Source of the DNA: Sporodiniella umbellata | Lineage: Eukaryota > Mucoromycota > Mucoromycetes > Mucorales > Rhizopodaceae | NCBI GenBank assembly: GCA_025677835.1 | Contig: JAIXMR010000018.1 | Location: 219,111 to 283,110 of the forward strand | DNA: 64,000 nt | Direction of reading: 5' to 3' | In this document: in pieces, positions 13,880-27,832 of the stretch | Numbering within the stretch: the stretch's first letter is position 1 | Layout of the letters: each line of letters starts with the position of its first letter | Position numbers and translations under genes: made by a program | Notes under the pieces: generated by a model | Databases searched by the model: none | What the model was told of the DNA's origin: nothing | The model's input: only the letters and a program-made list of their open reading frames with translations

Positions 13880-15135
13880 ATGGCCACACCAGAGACTGCA
13901 CCTGTGAACCCTAGAATCTTTTCACCCATTTCCGGTAACTTTGGTCCCAAAGATCAAAAGCCGGCAGGATCTGCTTGGAACCCCCTCCACTGGCCCACTT
14001 GGTTCTCCTATCACAAAGGACGTCTCAACCTGCCTAACGCCGGAAAATTCGAAAGACTTCATTCCGAAGTAACAAAAGGTTTTCTTTTGTTTCAATCAGA
14101 AAAAAAAAGGCAGCAAGCGAAGTTTTTGTAATTCTAACTTTTACGTACTTTTGTAGAGGTTTTCACCGCAGGTTTTCTTTTCGATGGTGCTCAAGCCAAC
14201 ATTGTTAAAGAGCTTTCTCCCAACTTCCATGTCCAACATCAATTTTCACTAGGTTCTCAAGTTATGCCTCCTATGTATAACTTCATGTCTGGTTATATGA
14301 CTGAGAGAGTAAGACATAGCATACGCTTTTTTTTTTTTTGGAAGAGTATACTAAAATCAATTCCAGACTATGTTGCAAGGTACCATGGACAACGATACCA
14401 ACTTGAATGGTGTCTTTAGACATGCTTGGTCATCCAAATATATTACCAAAGTTGTTGCACAGGTTCGAAAAAAAAACAAAATATGTGAGGAGAGTGACTC
14501 AATTACTATTATTTTATAGTTCACCAACATGCCTGGTCACAGCATGGTTCAACTGGAACAAGAAGTTAACGGATCAGATTACTCTTTAAATTTCAAGACA
14601 ATGAATGCCAATCCATTAGAAAGAACAGGTCTTTACATGGCCTCTTATCTTCAATCTGTTTCGCAACATTTGGTGTTAGGAAGCGAAGTTGTTTTACAGC
14701 GCCCTACACGCGACATGGAGGAGACTGCCATGTCATTGGTCGGTAAATATACCGGTAGTGATTACATTGCTACTGCACAATTCCAAAACATGGGTGCGAT
14801 ACAAGCCAGCTACTATCAACGTATTAACGAAAAGGTTGATTTTGGTGTGGAGCTTAACCTGATGGCCCAAGGAGGTCGTAGAGAAGCTGTTGCCACCGTT
14901 GGTGGTAGATTTGATTTTAGACAAGCTACCTTTAGAGGACAAATCGATACAACTGGTAAGGTGGCAGCTGTTTTGGAAGAAAAGATGGCACCTGGCTTCT
15001 CCTTCCTTATCAGTGGCGAACTGGATCATATGAAGGTTTGTTTTTTCAAAAAAAAAAAAAAGATAAATACATCTCTGACTCCTTTGTTTTTAGGGCCAAA
15101 GCAAGTTTGGTGTTGGAATTATGTTATCTGCTTAG
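13880..15135 (+). CDS. tom40: Mitochondrial outer-membrane import channel Tom40
   Basis: Exons 13880-14078, 14157-14308, 14367-14462, 14520-15035 and 15094-15135 give 334 residues. Diagnostic blocks are NPLHWPTWFSYHKGRLNLPN, FLFDGAQANIVKELSPNFHV, SLGSQV (before MPPMYNF), and repeating beta-strand patterns such as LVLGSEVVLQ and QASYYQRIN. The protein is a porin-like 19-strand barrel forming the general import pore of the TOM complex. The last exon (GQSKFGVGIMLSA) supplies the final strand with the expected beta-signal-like end. Length is near the fungal family (yeast 387) minus a long N-terminal extension. It is convergent with rsp5, with about 107 bases between stop codons. Confidence 0.94.
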
Positions 15136-15242
15136 ATTACTTTGTGTACAAAATTTATATAAAAAGCAATTGTAATATTCAATATGAAATGTGATTTTTT
15201 GAATGTAATGTAATATGTACATATTTTATGTAATAATTGTTA

Positions 15243-17955
<2,713 letters not shown>

Positions 17956-20304
17956 TGTGAGCCCTTTGTTTTATTCTGTTTTATTATTTTCAAAGAAGGA
18001 AAAAAATATAAAAAAAATAAAACTGAGCAGTACTGTTTATGAAGAGCGACATTGCCCAATTGAATTCTTACAAAACTTTTTAAAACTCAGATATGTTTGC
18101 TATCAGGCTTGACAATCTTGCAGCAGCCATTTATAACACCTTTAATTTTGATTACATCAAAACCTCTTTTTTTCTTTTTTTTTTTTTTTTTGCTTTAAGA
18201 GTTTATTGTCAAATAGCCTTTGCAATAAAGAAAGCGTAAGTGCGCATTTTCTAATCAAATGACTTTAATAGGCCGACACGTTTAACGTGAGCATTGCACA
18301 TTGTCTTTTCTATTTCAGGCTTTACCCTCTCCTCCTTTTTTTTTCTATTTCCTTAACAATAACTTCTTTTCATATACAACTTTTTATATTGTCACCATAT
18401 CTTTACATTTAAGCGCCTGAACATATGCCTAACCAAGACCGCTTTTAAAATTTGAAACAATATATATGTATTCATACAGACTACTATCACTTTCCTACCA
18501 ACAAAATTTTTTTTTAAGTATAGAGCCAAGAGATTTGGTAGTCCTTGAATAGAAAACCATACAGTCTTTTTTTAATAATAAACAAGACTTCTCCGTGTAG
18601 CAGCTATAAATGCTGAAAAAAATCATTATCGCTGACATCTGTATTCAAAGTACGTAGCAGTAGTAGTAGCACCACAAAATGACGACGTGTATTGCTAATT
18701 TTTAGTAGTATAACTAAATATCGGAAAAATAGCGCTGTTATTGCCATAAAATCTTTGATTACAGTTAAGCTGTTCTCTGTTATACATGTACATTACAAGC
18801 ATTGAAAAATTATAAGTTTTATTTTTGAGAATGCCTACTCCCAGTGCGATCGCTCTACCTGGTACTAGCATTTTAATGATTTGTATATCATATAAACCCG
18901 CTACATTATTGTAAGTTCGATCAGTATCTTCTATTATCAGCGATAAACAAGTGTATTTAAATGAATTTTTGAGAAAGCAATAAAACAACTTTAAGATAAT
19001 TTTACTTAAGGCCTTTAAAACACTGGACCAAAACCATGCTGCGCTTTTGATCTTTGAAGAGTTACAGTTTTCACTTAAGTATGCATATCTCAACCGTAAA
19101 CTAACACTAGATATAATTTTACAATGCTTGAAATCAAATATGAACTCTTTGTTTGTCTGCTAATTTTCATATCGTTTATTTCTATCGCTTTTTACTCAAT
19201 CTGTCGCCCTCTATTAGCATTTTATGATACAGTACTACGCTAGACTTTTTTACGGCTTTTGCCGTTTATTGCTTTAATCTAGCCTATTAAAAAATATAGT
19301 GTCTATATAGCCAACTATTTATTTTAATTATATTCATATAACTATTAAACTATTTTAATATGGCTACGGCTTGTAGTCGATCAAAATTTCCCTGCTTCCC
19401 ATAGTATCCTCAACCTGTATAATTTAATGTCCGACAGCCAAGTTTATTGTACATTTGCATGATTTTTTGCTACAAATTCAGAGTCCTTCGATCTATTTGA
19501 AAATCATTGATACAATTCAAAGAAAAAAGAAATGTGTATAAATCAGCAATTTTCAAGCTGAAAAAATACAGCGATAGACAGGGTTCCTGAACACAAATAT
19601 AAGGTATGTACTGTTAGTTATTGGCTATGCTTTACTTACAGCCCCTTTACATACAGCCTCTTTAGGCTGGTACAAGTGTCTTGATTCTTTTTTACTTGGC
19701 TTCTTTTTAAAAATCGCATATAGAAATTGACAATCGTTATGTCGTTTGCATTGACTGGAAAGAAGTCAACCCTGCTGCTATTGAGGTCACTAAAGACGAC
19801 TGGAAAAATAAAACGATTTTAGACCAAATAAGTCTAACAAGAGAAGGTAAAGGCACTGCCGATAGTCTGGTTAACAATTAAATTACATAATATCATCAAG
19901 TGTGTTTTTCTCAGGATATTTGCAATATCTATAAAGCGCTCATCCTAAATAATGTATGAAACGAACTATGCGGTAACCTCGCAAATACACTTTGTTTTTC
20001 CAACCAGGTCTGCGGATTTCAGTGACCTGAATTTACTTCTTGAACACCTGATTACTATCAAAGAAAATACAGAATCTTAGGCTTCAGAGCTTAGGAGCGT
20101 AGCCGGTAGTGGCTATAAGGGCAGTGCGAAAATCCTAATAAAACCCTAATAAAAGAAAAAAAAAGGCTCATAAAAGCGCATTCCAGAGAGTTAGTACCGC
20201 ATTTTCAAGCTTGCCTTCCCTAACTTTCGTATTAAGTTAGGCACAAAAATAGCCGCTCTTTTTAACTGTCAATTTTATTATTTTGTAATTGCCAATTAAC
20301 TTTT
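17956..20304. other. Long spacer upstream of rsp5
   Basis: About 2.3 kb. Most is AT-rich sequence without homology. Coding-like fragments near 19704-20080 are listed separately. Poly-T at about 18178-18191. Confidence 0.45.
19704..20080 (+). pseudogene. Unidentified coding-like fragments, possible small gene or relic
   Basis: After an acceptor-like TATAG at 19703 a clean reading frame encodes IDNRYVVCIDWKEVNPAAIE, continuing through an acidic and Asn/Lys-rich stretch to a GTAAAG donor at about 19846. After an acceptor near 19914 the frame closes quickly (YLQYL, stop). A second fragment following an acceptor near 20007 reads SADFSDLNLLLEHLITIKEN and ends at 20080, but the phases of these pieces do not join. 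I do not recognise the family. It may be a decayed gene, or a real gene whose exon joins I have not found. Confidence 0.25.
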
Positions 20305-21622
20305 TTATAACGGCTGATATCCACAAGTTTGACTGTGTGCTTTTTCTGATTTCAAAAACGCCTTTAAAGATTCACTGTCATAAACCAAGTCTGGGTACTT
20401 CTGAGAATAGAAAGTGTAGATTTCCAGCTTATGGGAATATCTGCGTTTAGCGTTTTGGAACCATGTAGAAACTAGATATAGAAAAGGAATTACACGAGTG
20501 CTTTTTTTTTTATCGACGGTTACCACTTACCTTGTACCAGCGACTTTCCTGTATCTTTACAAATTTTTGATTTTGTTAAACCATCGGGTATTTTCCCATT
20601 GTGGATTAGGTAGTAGCTCATTAATTTACTGATAACCTCCTTTTCGTAGTTCTTTCTGCTTTTTTTGTTGTAAGCTATCAAAAAGCATACAATAAATGAT
20701 TTTAGGTTTTGGTTTCTATTTCTTGTATCGTACTTTTACTTTTGCATAGGTATTCAGGTTTACTGTTGATTTTCTTCAAGTATTTGTGCTCTGCTGTTTG
20801 TTGATGTTTTTTATCTTTGTGTTCCACTTGTCGGCAACTGCTTTCCGTTGCTACAGTTTCTTCGTTTACATTTGTTTTTGAAATAATGCATTGAATGTTG
20901 GGCTTGCTTTTACTAAACAAGAAATCTTGCTCATCAACAGCACTGGTGTTGTCCTCATCCGATGAATTGAATTCATCAGGAGATACTAATTCAGGTAAAT
21001 GCGATACACTCTTCTCGGGTGATACAGCATTCTGCGTTGTACAGCACATGAGCGATGATGTCGTAACACCCGAGTTGAAGTATTGCTGTCCATCAAGTCC
21101 AGTAGTCAGGTCTAAATCGTAATTGTACCCAAAGGTTATTGTAGATGGTGGCTCAGTACATGAGGGCAGGTTATCCTTGATAAGACTGTAGTTCGTTTGA
21201 GGAGCCATCAATAGATCCAACCCTCCATATATAAAAGCTTCGTAGACCTGATCGTTAGTAAGACGACTTTCTATTAGAGGGACTTGTTAAAAGCCATAGG
21301 GATTGGTAAGAGGCAATAAAATGCTATGCTTGTACTTACCAAATCCCATATTTTGATGATCATACGCTACAGTGTTACTGTTGAGTAAGCCCTCCCCTTC
21401 AGAGTAAATGGAGTTTGCGTTTAAGTTTATACTGTTATTGCCATCGTTCAATTGAAAACCTTTGTATTTTCCATTTGCTATACTCTCTATACCAGCGTTG
21501 ATTGAGGAAACTCCAGGATGTAACAAATCGTAGCTGAGTTCCATTGTGTCCTCAAATCTACTGCCGATGGATAGCTTTTGAACATTTTTGAAGCTCTCGA
21601 GGGTAAAGCTAGTGGAAAACAT
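20305..21622 (-). CDS. Homeodomain transcription factor
   Basis: Four exons (21622-21340, 21270-20740, 20674-20531, 20471-20305) give 374 residues. The homeodomain lies near the C-terminus (about residues 273-332). It is the classical 60-residue type: helix 1 around YEKEVISKLMSYYL, a TGKSLVQ turn aligned to homeodomain positions 38-44, and recognition helix VSTWFQNAKRRY with Trp48, Phe49, Gln50 and Asn51. An intron splits the recognition helix just before VSTWF. The long N-terminal part is Ser/Asn-rich with acidic clusters (PDEFNSSDEDN), fitting a regulatory region. It is not TALE class. The exon 2 donor is ambiguous between 20740 and 20734; both keep phase. Mucorales use HMG-box sex genes, so a mating-type role is not implied. 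Confidence 0.85.
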
Positions 21623-22818
21623 GAGAAGAAAGATGAAAAAACATAAACTATAACATTGCTTTGTTTATTCTATACAATGAGGGGTTTTTTTTTTAAAAAA
21701 AAGCGAACGCTACACAAAGTACACACTTTTATCGCATGAAGGAAAAAAACTTGGCCTCTCAAAGTATCGCTTTCTAACAAAACAAAATACCTATTTAAAC
21801 TCATAAATGAAAAAGGACACATACCGTCATTTTTTTCTGTAAAAAGAAATGGCATAGGAGAACATTATTAATGTTTTCAACCTAACAAATCGCCTTTTAA
21901 AAACAAACTATATACGCTCCAAAAGTCAAAGTTTTGCGAGCCTAGAGATTGTCTATTGGAAAAGGTCTGGGATAAATGAATCTTTCTTGAAAATTAGCCA
22001 CTCTGTAAAGATAAAATCCCAATTCTCAATTGTATCTCTAATGCTCATTTTCTTCCCAATAAAAAAAAAGACTTTTTGAATAGCAATTCATGAAAATGTG
22101 CAACCCAATGCTTGTTTCACCTACAGAGCATACTTCTGAGCCCAAAACGATTCGAAGTATGTATTTTTCGCTAATTTTCTTTTTATTCATAGCAACTTTT
22201 TACCGTGAAGAAAAAAGTTTAAACAATTCTAGCTGGCTTACCATCTTTTTCAGCAATTTTTTAACTCAAGTCTATTTTTTCCTGGATTTCGGTCTTTAAA
22301 GCGCATTTATCCTATTGTTTTAAAGTTATCTTCAATAGACGAAGTTTACTTTATATTATTTGTGTATCTCTTATATCCCACCATAGATTGTCAGCCAAAA
22401 TGCTGCTACTTCTACTTTTTTTTTTCCTTCCTTGGTTTAGTATTCCAGTAATATTTTCCTTATAGTTTTTTATAAATAAAGCGCAAACTGAATAGGCTAA
22501 AGCAGGCTCGAAAGGCGTTTTGTAATAAAGTACTACATTGTTTTTTTTTATACCAACCAGGAAAGGTTATATAATAGCCTTTCACTAAGGAGCAGCAAAT
22601 CCAAACACGTGTTTTAGCATATATTTCCTTAAATTTAGGAAAGGAAGAAAGAAACTGAGAGCAAAACAGTTTTTGGTATCATGTCCATGTTTCGAAAAAA
22701 TAATTGGGCTTTTTTGATTCTCAATACGTTGTATAATTAAGCCACGTCTGACAGCTTTTCCTTATTTCATTTTACTGACCGTATTTTCGAATCTTTCAGC
22801 TTTATTTATCACTTATTA
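21623..22818. other. Divergent intergenic region
   Basis: About 1.2 kb between the homeodomain gene and the methyltransferase gene, transcribed away from each other. T- and A-runs (for example 21686-21703) are seen, but no gene or clear regulatory motif. Confidence 0.5.
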
Positions 22819-23945
22819 ATGGAGGGAACGACTGGAGTGAACCTAGGGAAAAAAAGAACATCGTCAGTTCTGGAAGCAAACGATGCAAATTCCGAGTCGA
22901 AATTCGGCTCTAGACTTTTAACCGACGATAACAATGTTTTTAGTCAAAATGCTTGGTAGGGGCTTTGTAGAAGATTTAAAAATAGATCTCAAGGTCTCAA
23001 ACGCTCAGTATCTTAGGGATCATGTAGAGTGGGATGAAGAGCAAGAAGAAATGGCTAGAGAGAAAGTTTCAAAGCAGCTTGAATGTCCAGTGCCTGAAGA
23101 TGAGCAGGGTAATTAATATAAGGTGCATCCCGACAAAAATATTAATGAGGCATATTCAGAACAATACCATAAAAACCCTGAAGAATATTGGAACAAATTT
23201 TACCAAAAAAACGAAAACAAGTTCTTTAAGGATCGCAACTGGCTAAAGATTGAGTTTCCCGAGCTTTTTTCATTAAGTGAAGCTGATGCTGGAAAGAAAA
23301 GGGTCTTTGAAATTGGGTGTGGAGCAGGAAACACAATGTTTCCCTTGTTAGAGCAGAGCCAAAATCCCAATCTTTTTGTTTATGGTGCAGACTATTCAAA
23401 AACAGCTGTAGATGTAGTTCGTAGTAATAGACAATATGACCCTTCGCGATCTCTAGCATTTGTTTGGGATCTTTCAAGCAGCGATATACCAAATGAAATT
23501 GAACCTGAATCAATTGATATGATCGTTCTAGTATATGTGCTGTCTGCCCTAGCTCCAGAGCAATGGGACCAAGCTGTAAAGAATATTCATAAAGTAGGTT
23601 GCTCTTGTAATTTAAGCAACAGTAAAGCTAAACCGATGGTAATAGATGCTAAAGCCTGGAGGCATGGTTCTATTTCGTGATTATGGTCGTTACGATCTTG
23701 CACAATTACGATTCAAAAAAAATCGTTTACTGAAAGAAAACTTCTATATTCGAGGTGATGGAACTCGTGTGTACTTTTTTACATCCGAGGAAATTTCCGA
23801 TATGTTTACTAAACAGGACAGTGATAACAAACAGGCTCTTTTCAAAATTGAGCAAAATGCTGTAGATCGCAGACTAATTGTTAACCGTATGCGCATGTTG
23901 AAGATGTACCGTGTATGGCTTCAGGGCAAATTCAAAAAAAATTAA
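22819..23945 (+). CDS. tRNA (cytosine-32 N3)-methyltransferase, METTL2/Trm140 family
   Basis: Four exons (22819-22955, 23017-23108, 23160-23593, 23646-23945) give 320 residues. N-terminal blocks are [20 protein letters not shown] and [20 protein letters not shown]. The Rossmann SAM site is [16 protein letters not shown]. Later motifs are [33 protein letters not shown] and [11 protein letters not shown], all typical of METTL2/Trm140. The enzyme makes 3-methylcytidine at position 32 of tRNA-Thr/Ser. Reading straight through 23101-23130 gives an in-frame TAA; a 51-nt intron (23109-23159, branch TATTAAT) removes it and restores [18 protein letters not shown]. It lacks the N-terminal actin-binding/frameshift fusion seen in yeast ABP140. 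Confidence 0.93.
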
Positions 23946-24388
23946 ACCTGTATATATTCTTTAATATTTATTTGAAACAATCTAAAACACCAAATTTACT
24001 ACAATGTCTATTAAAACACTTTGCTAATGAAAGGGAATGAATATAATAAAACAGCAGTCCATCTTTCATCGGAGGATTTTACGGCACATTTCATCAGTTT
24101 TTGAGTGAAAGGGGAGTTTACTAGCCTTGCTGTAAAGCGTCATGCAAGCACATTTACCTTGTAAAGAAATTTGCTCAAAAAGGCTTTATGGTGCTTTGAT
24201 GTTTTCAAAATCAACAGTTCAATTCATTACAACACATTAACTTGATAGGTTCAGAAAACTTGTCACAGAAAAGCTGAAGGATCACAAACCAACCCCTATC
24301 AAATCTTCTCAATCGAAAAAAAAAATATTTCAGAAGCCAGACGATTAAATGCAAACTCAAGTAAAAGACGATCACAATTGCGTAAGTC

Positions 24389-24542
24389 AAAGCTATCCTA
24401 TCGGCTTGGACACATACTAAAGATCTTACAATGAATACTCAACAAAGACAGTAGTATTGTTCCCATAGAAATATGACATGTAGAAGAGATGCCAGCTGAG
24501 GCAAAATAAAGCTCTCTACACAGTGAACGATAGGATAGCTTT
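24389..24542. repeat. Inverted repeat, 15-bp arms, about 124-nt loop
   Basis: The arms AAAGCTATCCTATCG (24389-24403) and CGATAGGATAGCTTT (24528-24542) are perfect reverse complements. They could bracket a small non-autonomous element or fold into an RNA. No target-site duplication was established. Confidence 0.75.
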
Positions 24543-24555
24543 AAATGATACTGTG

Positions 24556-24590
24556 CAATTTATTACTAAACACCATTTAGTAATAAATTG
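24556..24590. repeat. Perfect 15-bp hairpin with 5-nt loop
   Basis: CAATTTATTACTAAA, a CACCA loop, then TTTAGTAATAAATTG. It lies downstream of both convergent genes (about 115 bases past the RPS9 stop). It may be a transcript-end structure or the end of a degenerate element. Confidence 0.8.
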
Positions 24591-24705
24591 ACGACAGGTG
24601 CTTTGCAATTGCGATGTTGTTTTCAACAAAATCCCAAGATTTTTTGAACAATCATCATGTAATTTATTTGCAAAGGTTCATATTAAAGACGGACAAGAAG
24701 CAGAT

Positions 24706-25278
24706 TTACTCTTCATCGTCTTCAGCAGCTTCACCGCTACCAGCAGCAGCTCTCTTTCTCTTGACACGACCAGCACGGCCACCACCATAGGGAGAGGTCA
24801 AAGCAAAGTCAATGTGCTTTTGGGAATCTAAACGAACAACGAAAGAGGGGACGTTGACGATTTGCTTACCAACGCGAATGTGGCGTTGACGGATCAAGAC
24901 ACGAGCGTGGTGAATAGACTTGGCAAGACCCAACTTGAAAACTTGAGTTTGGAGACGACGTTCCAAGAAATCTTCGATCTTAAGAGCAAGAACGTAATCA
25001 AGCTTCATGCGAGATTCGTCGAGGACACCAATACGAACAAGACGGCGAATCAAGGCGTTACCTTCAAAGAGACGGCGAGGATCCTTTTCGTCCAACTTCA
25101 AAAGCTCACGAGCAGCACGACGAATCTTGGAAAGGGTCAATCCGACTCTCCAGATTTCTCTCTTGTTCTTGAGACCGAACTCACCGATCAACTTAAGTTC
25201 TTGATCGAGACGAGCAGATTCGAAAGGACGCTTAGGGACGGTGGAAGTCTTGCTGTAGCTTCTGGTAGTACCGGTCAT
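24706..25278 (-). CDS. rps9: 40S ribosomal protein S9 (uS4)
   Basis: Single exon, 190 residues (yeast about 195). It opens [20 protein letters not shown] and contains [53 protein letters not shown] and the S4 RNA-binding region [20 protein letters not shown]. It ends in an acidic tail. uS4 is a primary 18S-binding protein of the small subunit decoding/mRNA entry region. Divergent from RPL21 with only 238 bases between start codons, so a shared promoter is likely. Confidence 0.98.
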   Translation of the reverse strand: MTGTTRSYSKTSTVPKRPFESARLDQELKLIGEFGLKNKREIWRVGLTLSKIRRAARELLKLDEKDPRRLFEGNALIRRLVRIGVLDESRMKLDYVLALKIEDFLERRLQTQVFKLGLAKSIHHARVLIRQRHIRVGKQIVNVPSFVVRLDSQKHIDFALTSPYGGGRAGRVKRKRAAAGSGEAAEDDEE

Positions 25279-25516
25279 ACTTGAATAGCAAAGTTAAAGA
25301 GAAAGAAAACATCAAAATATCCACACTGTTTAACTTTATTGCAAAACAAAAATTTTTTTAAGCGCTGCTTGATTGGCCTGTATGCGCAAGCCACACTTAT
25401 GCTCGCAGCCAAAGCAGACTAAGCCACATCAATTTTTTTTATTCTCAACAGTATAATAACAATTTTTTTCCTTCCAGGGAGCTTTTTCGGCCTCTTCTCA
25501 TACCACTTCGTACAAG
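25279..25516. promoter_or_regulatory. Bidirectional promoter of rps9 and rpl21
   Basis: 238 bases separate the two divergent ribosomal-protein start codons, so both promoters must lie here or overlap. Visible elements are poly-T/poly-A tracts (25351-25359, about 25433-25440) and a GC-richer block near 25362-25430. No TATA box is obvious, as is common for ribosomal-protein promoters. Confidence 0.7.
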
Positions 25517-26180
25517 ATGCCTCACTCATTCGGTCGTAAGTGTTAAAGCTTGTTCTGTTAGGCGCACAATCAGTGTAATTAAAAAACACCTAATGTCTAG
25601 TTCGTGCTCGTACCCGTCACATGTTCTCTCGTAAGTTCAGAGAACATGGTGTCATCCCCCTCTCTACTTACATGAAGACCTACAAGGTTGGAGATATCGT
25701 TGATGTCAAGGCCAACGCTGCTGTCCAAAAGGGTATGCCTCACAAGTTCTACCACGGGTAAGGAAGATGATATAGTATTAATTTAGAACACACTACTCAT
25801 ATTCTTGCATTTTTTTTCCAGTCGTACCGGCATTATCTACAACGTCACCAAGTCCTCCGTTGGTGTCATTGTTCACAAGGTCGTTGGTGGTCGCTACATC
25901 GAAAAGCGTATCAACGTCCGTGTTGAACACGTTAGACACTCCAAGTGCCGTCAAGAATTTTTGGATCGTGTCAAGCTTAATGCTCAAAAGAAGAAGGAAG
26001 CTAAGGCTGCTGGTGGTAAGATTTGTTTGCAATAGGGATAACTTTTATTAAACTATTTGTACTATAGTCAAGTTCAACCTTAAGAGACTCCCCGCTCAAC
26101 CCCGTGAAGCCCGTCACGTCTCTACTAAGACCAACGTTCCTCAAACCATTGCCCCCATCGCTTACGAAACTCTTATTTAA
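25517..26180 (+). CDS. rpl21: 60S ribosomal protein L21 (eL21)
   Basis: Four exons (25517-25535, 25601-25757, 25822-26015, 26068-26180) give 160 residues, the same length as in yeast. The first exon has six codons plus one base (MPHSFG). Core blocks are [56 protein letters not shown] and [13 protein letters not shown], ending [12 protein letters not shown]. It belongs to the large subunit near the 5S RNP/central protuberance. Introns are 52-65 nt with canonical GTAAG donors. No snoRNA signature was seen in them. Confidence 0.97.
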
Positions 26181-26864
26181 ACAGTTTTTGAAAGAAAAGT
26201 AATAAATATGTTTGTTTTGGAAAAAATGTATGTTGAGAATTGCTCTGTTCCATACTTTTACCATCTACGACAATCGAATTAGTACACCTATGTCATATTT
26301 TAAGAACAACTACGGATTTATCAATGCGTAAACTATTCTGTCAATAACTAGATTGAATCGCAAACCGTCTCTATTTTTATGCTATACACTAGACTGACCA
26401 TTCGCTCTATTCGTTCCCCTAAACATAACAGTAATTCTATATAAATGCTGTATATGTTATATATGACCGAGTCCAATTTATCAATTGTTTAGATGTCAGT
26501 CTTCACAACACATATACCGCTTGTTCTTTTAGAGTAAAAGAAACTTTTGGCTTACACTAAACATCTTGAACACGTTCAGCTTCAACTCAAGTTTTCAAAA
26601 ATCAGGATTGCTTGCATATAGCGAACTGCCTCTATCGGTTTTCTATAAATCCAAATTTATCAGCTAAAGCTCGTTATAGTCTGGATAATAGTTTTCGGTT
26701 TCAGTTTCATGGGTGTTATATGTAAAGGAATCACCCCTTTATTGTCTAGTGTGGGTATGTAACTGTATTTACTGGTTTGATATACAAGTGCTTTTAAAAC
26801 GAATTTTTTGTATAAATACGTTTCCAGTTCAACACATATCTTCTCATTAAATTGAAACGCTCAA
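26181..26864. other. Intergenic spacer and promoter of the TPP-repeat protein
   Basis: 684 bases with no gene. A TATA box (TATAAATA, 26811-26818) precedes the downstream ATG by 54 bases. Confidence 0.5.
26811..26818 (+). promoter_or_regulatory. TATA box of the secreted TPP-repeat gene
   Basis: TATAAATA 54 bases before the start codon at 26865. The short distance implies a very short 5' leader and a TATA-driven, probably regulated, promoter. Confidence 0.6.
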
Positions 26865-27553
26865 ATGAAATTCATACTCTTTGCTACTGTGTTAACACTC
26901 TCTGCTTTTGGCACCCAAGTTAATGCTGCACCTACCAAAGTTCCTAACACCCCTCTTGAAAGCAATGTCAATTCGGTTTTGCTTTCTGAAAGAAACCCAG
27001 TTGCTGAAAGCTCTTATGAGAATGAGGGCTCAATTTCGTAAAGTGTTAATATTTTTAAACAAACCTGACTTTTATTACCTATAGAAAAAGGCAAACTGAC
27101 CTTTTTACCCCCTTCGCCTCAGGCGCGTCTTTTATGTCTACTGATGTTCCGTACTTCATTGACTATACCGATGCACTTTCTGCTCAACCTGGGAGAGTTC
27201 GTTTTGTGATTCCTTCCTTTTACACACCTCCAACGCCTCCAACGCCTCCTACCCCTCCTACTCCACCTGGTAGAGGCCGTCTCATTGTTCCTTCGCAGTA
27301 CACACCTCCAACACCTCCAACGCCTCCTACCCCTCCTACTCCACCTGGTAGAGGCCGTCTCATTGTTCCTTCGCAGTACACACCTCCAACACCTCCCACT
27401 CCTCCCACTCCCCCCGGATTTCCTGGCTATCCAGGAACGGCTCCAACACCTCCTACCCCTCCCACTCCTCCAGGAATCCCCATTTATTGGCCTTTCCCGG
27501 GAGGTTTTACTCCCCCTACGCCACCAACGCCTCCAACCCCTCCTCGTGGATAG
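26865..27553 (+). CDS. Secreted Thr-Pro-Pro repeat (extensin-like) protein
   Basis: Two exons (26865-27037, 27085-27553) give 213 residues. A signal peptide is visible (MKFILFATVLTLSAFGTQVN, cleavage expected before AAP). A short propeptide-like stretch follows, then a Lys-Arg at residues 59-60 (SKRQTD) that would suit Kex2 processing. The mature part alternates (TPP)n blocks with GRGRLIVPSQY, PGFPGYPG and IYWPFPGG linkers. A 26-residue (78-bp) unit is tandemly duplicated at DNA level (27220-27297, 27298-27375). Plant extensins and fungal wall glycoproteins use such Pro/Thr-rich stretches for O-glycosylation and wall attachment. I know of no named fungal family with this exact TPP pattern, so the function is inferred as cell-wall or extracellular structural. 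Confidence 0.85.
27220..27375 (+). repeat. Two tandem copies of a 78-bp coding repeat
   Basis: Each unit encodes five TPP triplets followed by GRGRLIVPSQ. The copies (27220-27297 and 27298-27375) differ at almost no bases, and partial copies flank them. Such near-identity implies recent expansion or gene-conversion upkeep. Confidence 0.85.
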
Positions 27554-27832
27554 TTACGAAGTTCATGGTCGCTTAGTCTACTTTAAAATAAAAGTCGTTT
27601 CCAGACTCTGAAGCTTTTTCTTATGCTGTTTTTTCTTTAGAAAATAACGTGCTTATTAAGAACAATTGATCGCTGTATATCTACTTGAAAAAAATGCACT
27701 TTTCATAGTAGAGTTACACTTCGCAGCCTTAACTTTTCCTCGCTGATTCAAAAATTAATTAGAAATCTTCACTGATGTTTTTTGCTTAAAGCTTTACTTT
27801 GTTTTTTTTTAAAAAGGTTTGCTCTACAAAAC

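Larger units (their letters stand above)
23946..24705. other. Convergent spacer with inverted repeats
   Basis: About 760 bases between convergent genes. It holds a long-range inverted repeat (24389-24403 with 24528-24542) and a tight perfect hairpin (24556-24590), listed separately. No reading frame of note. Confidence 0.55.

Noticed and set aside
23109..23122. In-frame TAA inside the tRNA m3C methyltransferase, suggesting stop-codon readthrough or a pseudogene
   Set aside because: A 51-nt GT-AG intron (23109-23159) with a TATTAAT branch removes the stop and restores the conserved [18 protein letters not shown] alignment in phase.
27220..27408. Minus-strand Gly-Val repeat frame opposite the TPP repeats
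   Set aside because: It is the antisense shadow of the Thr-Pro-Pro codons and has no start, splice or promoter context of its own.
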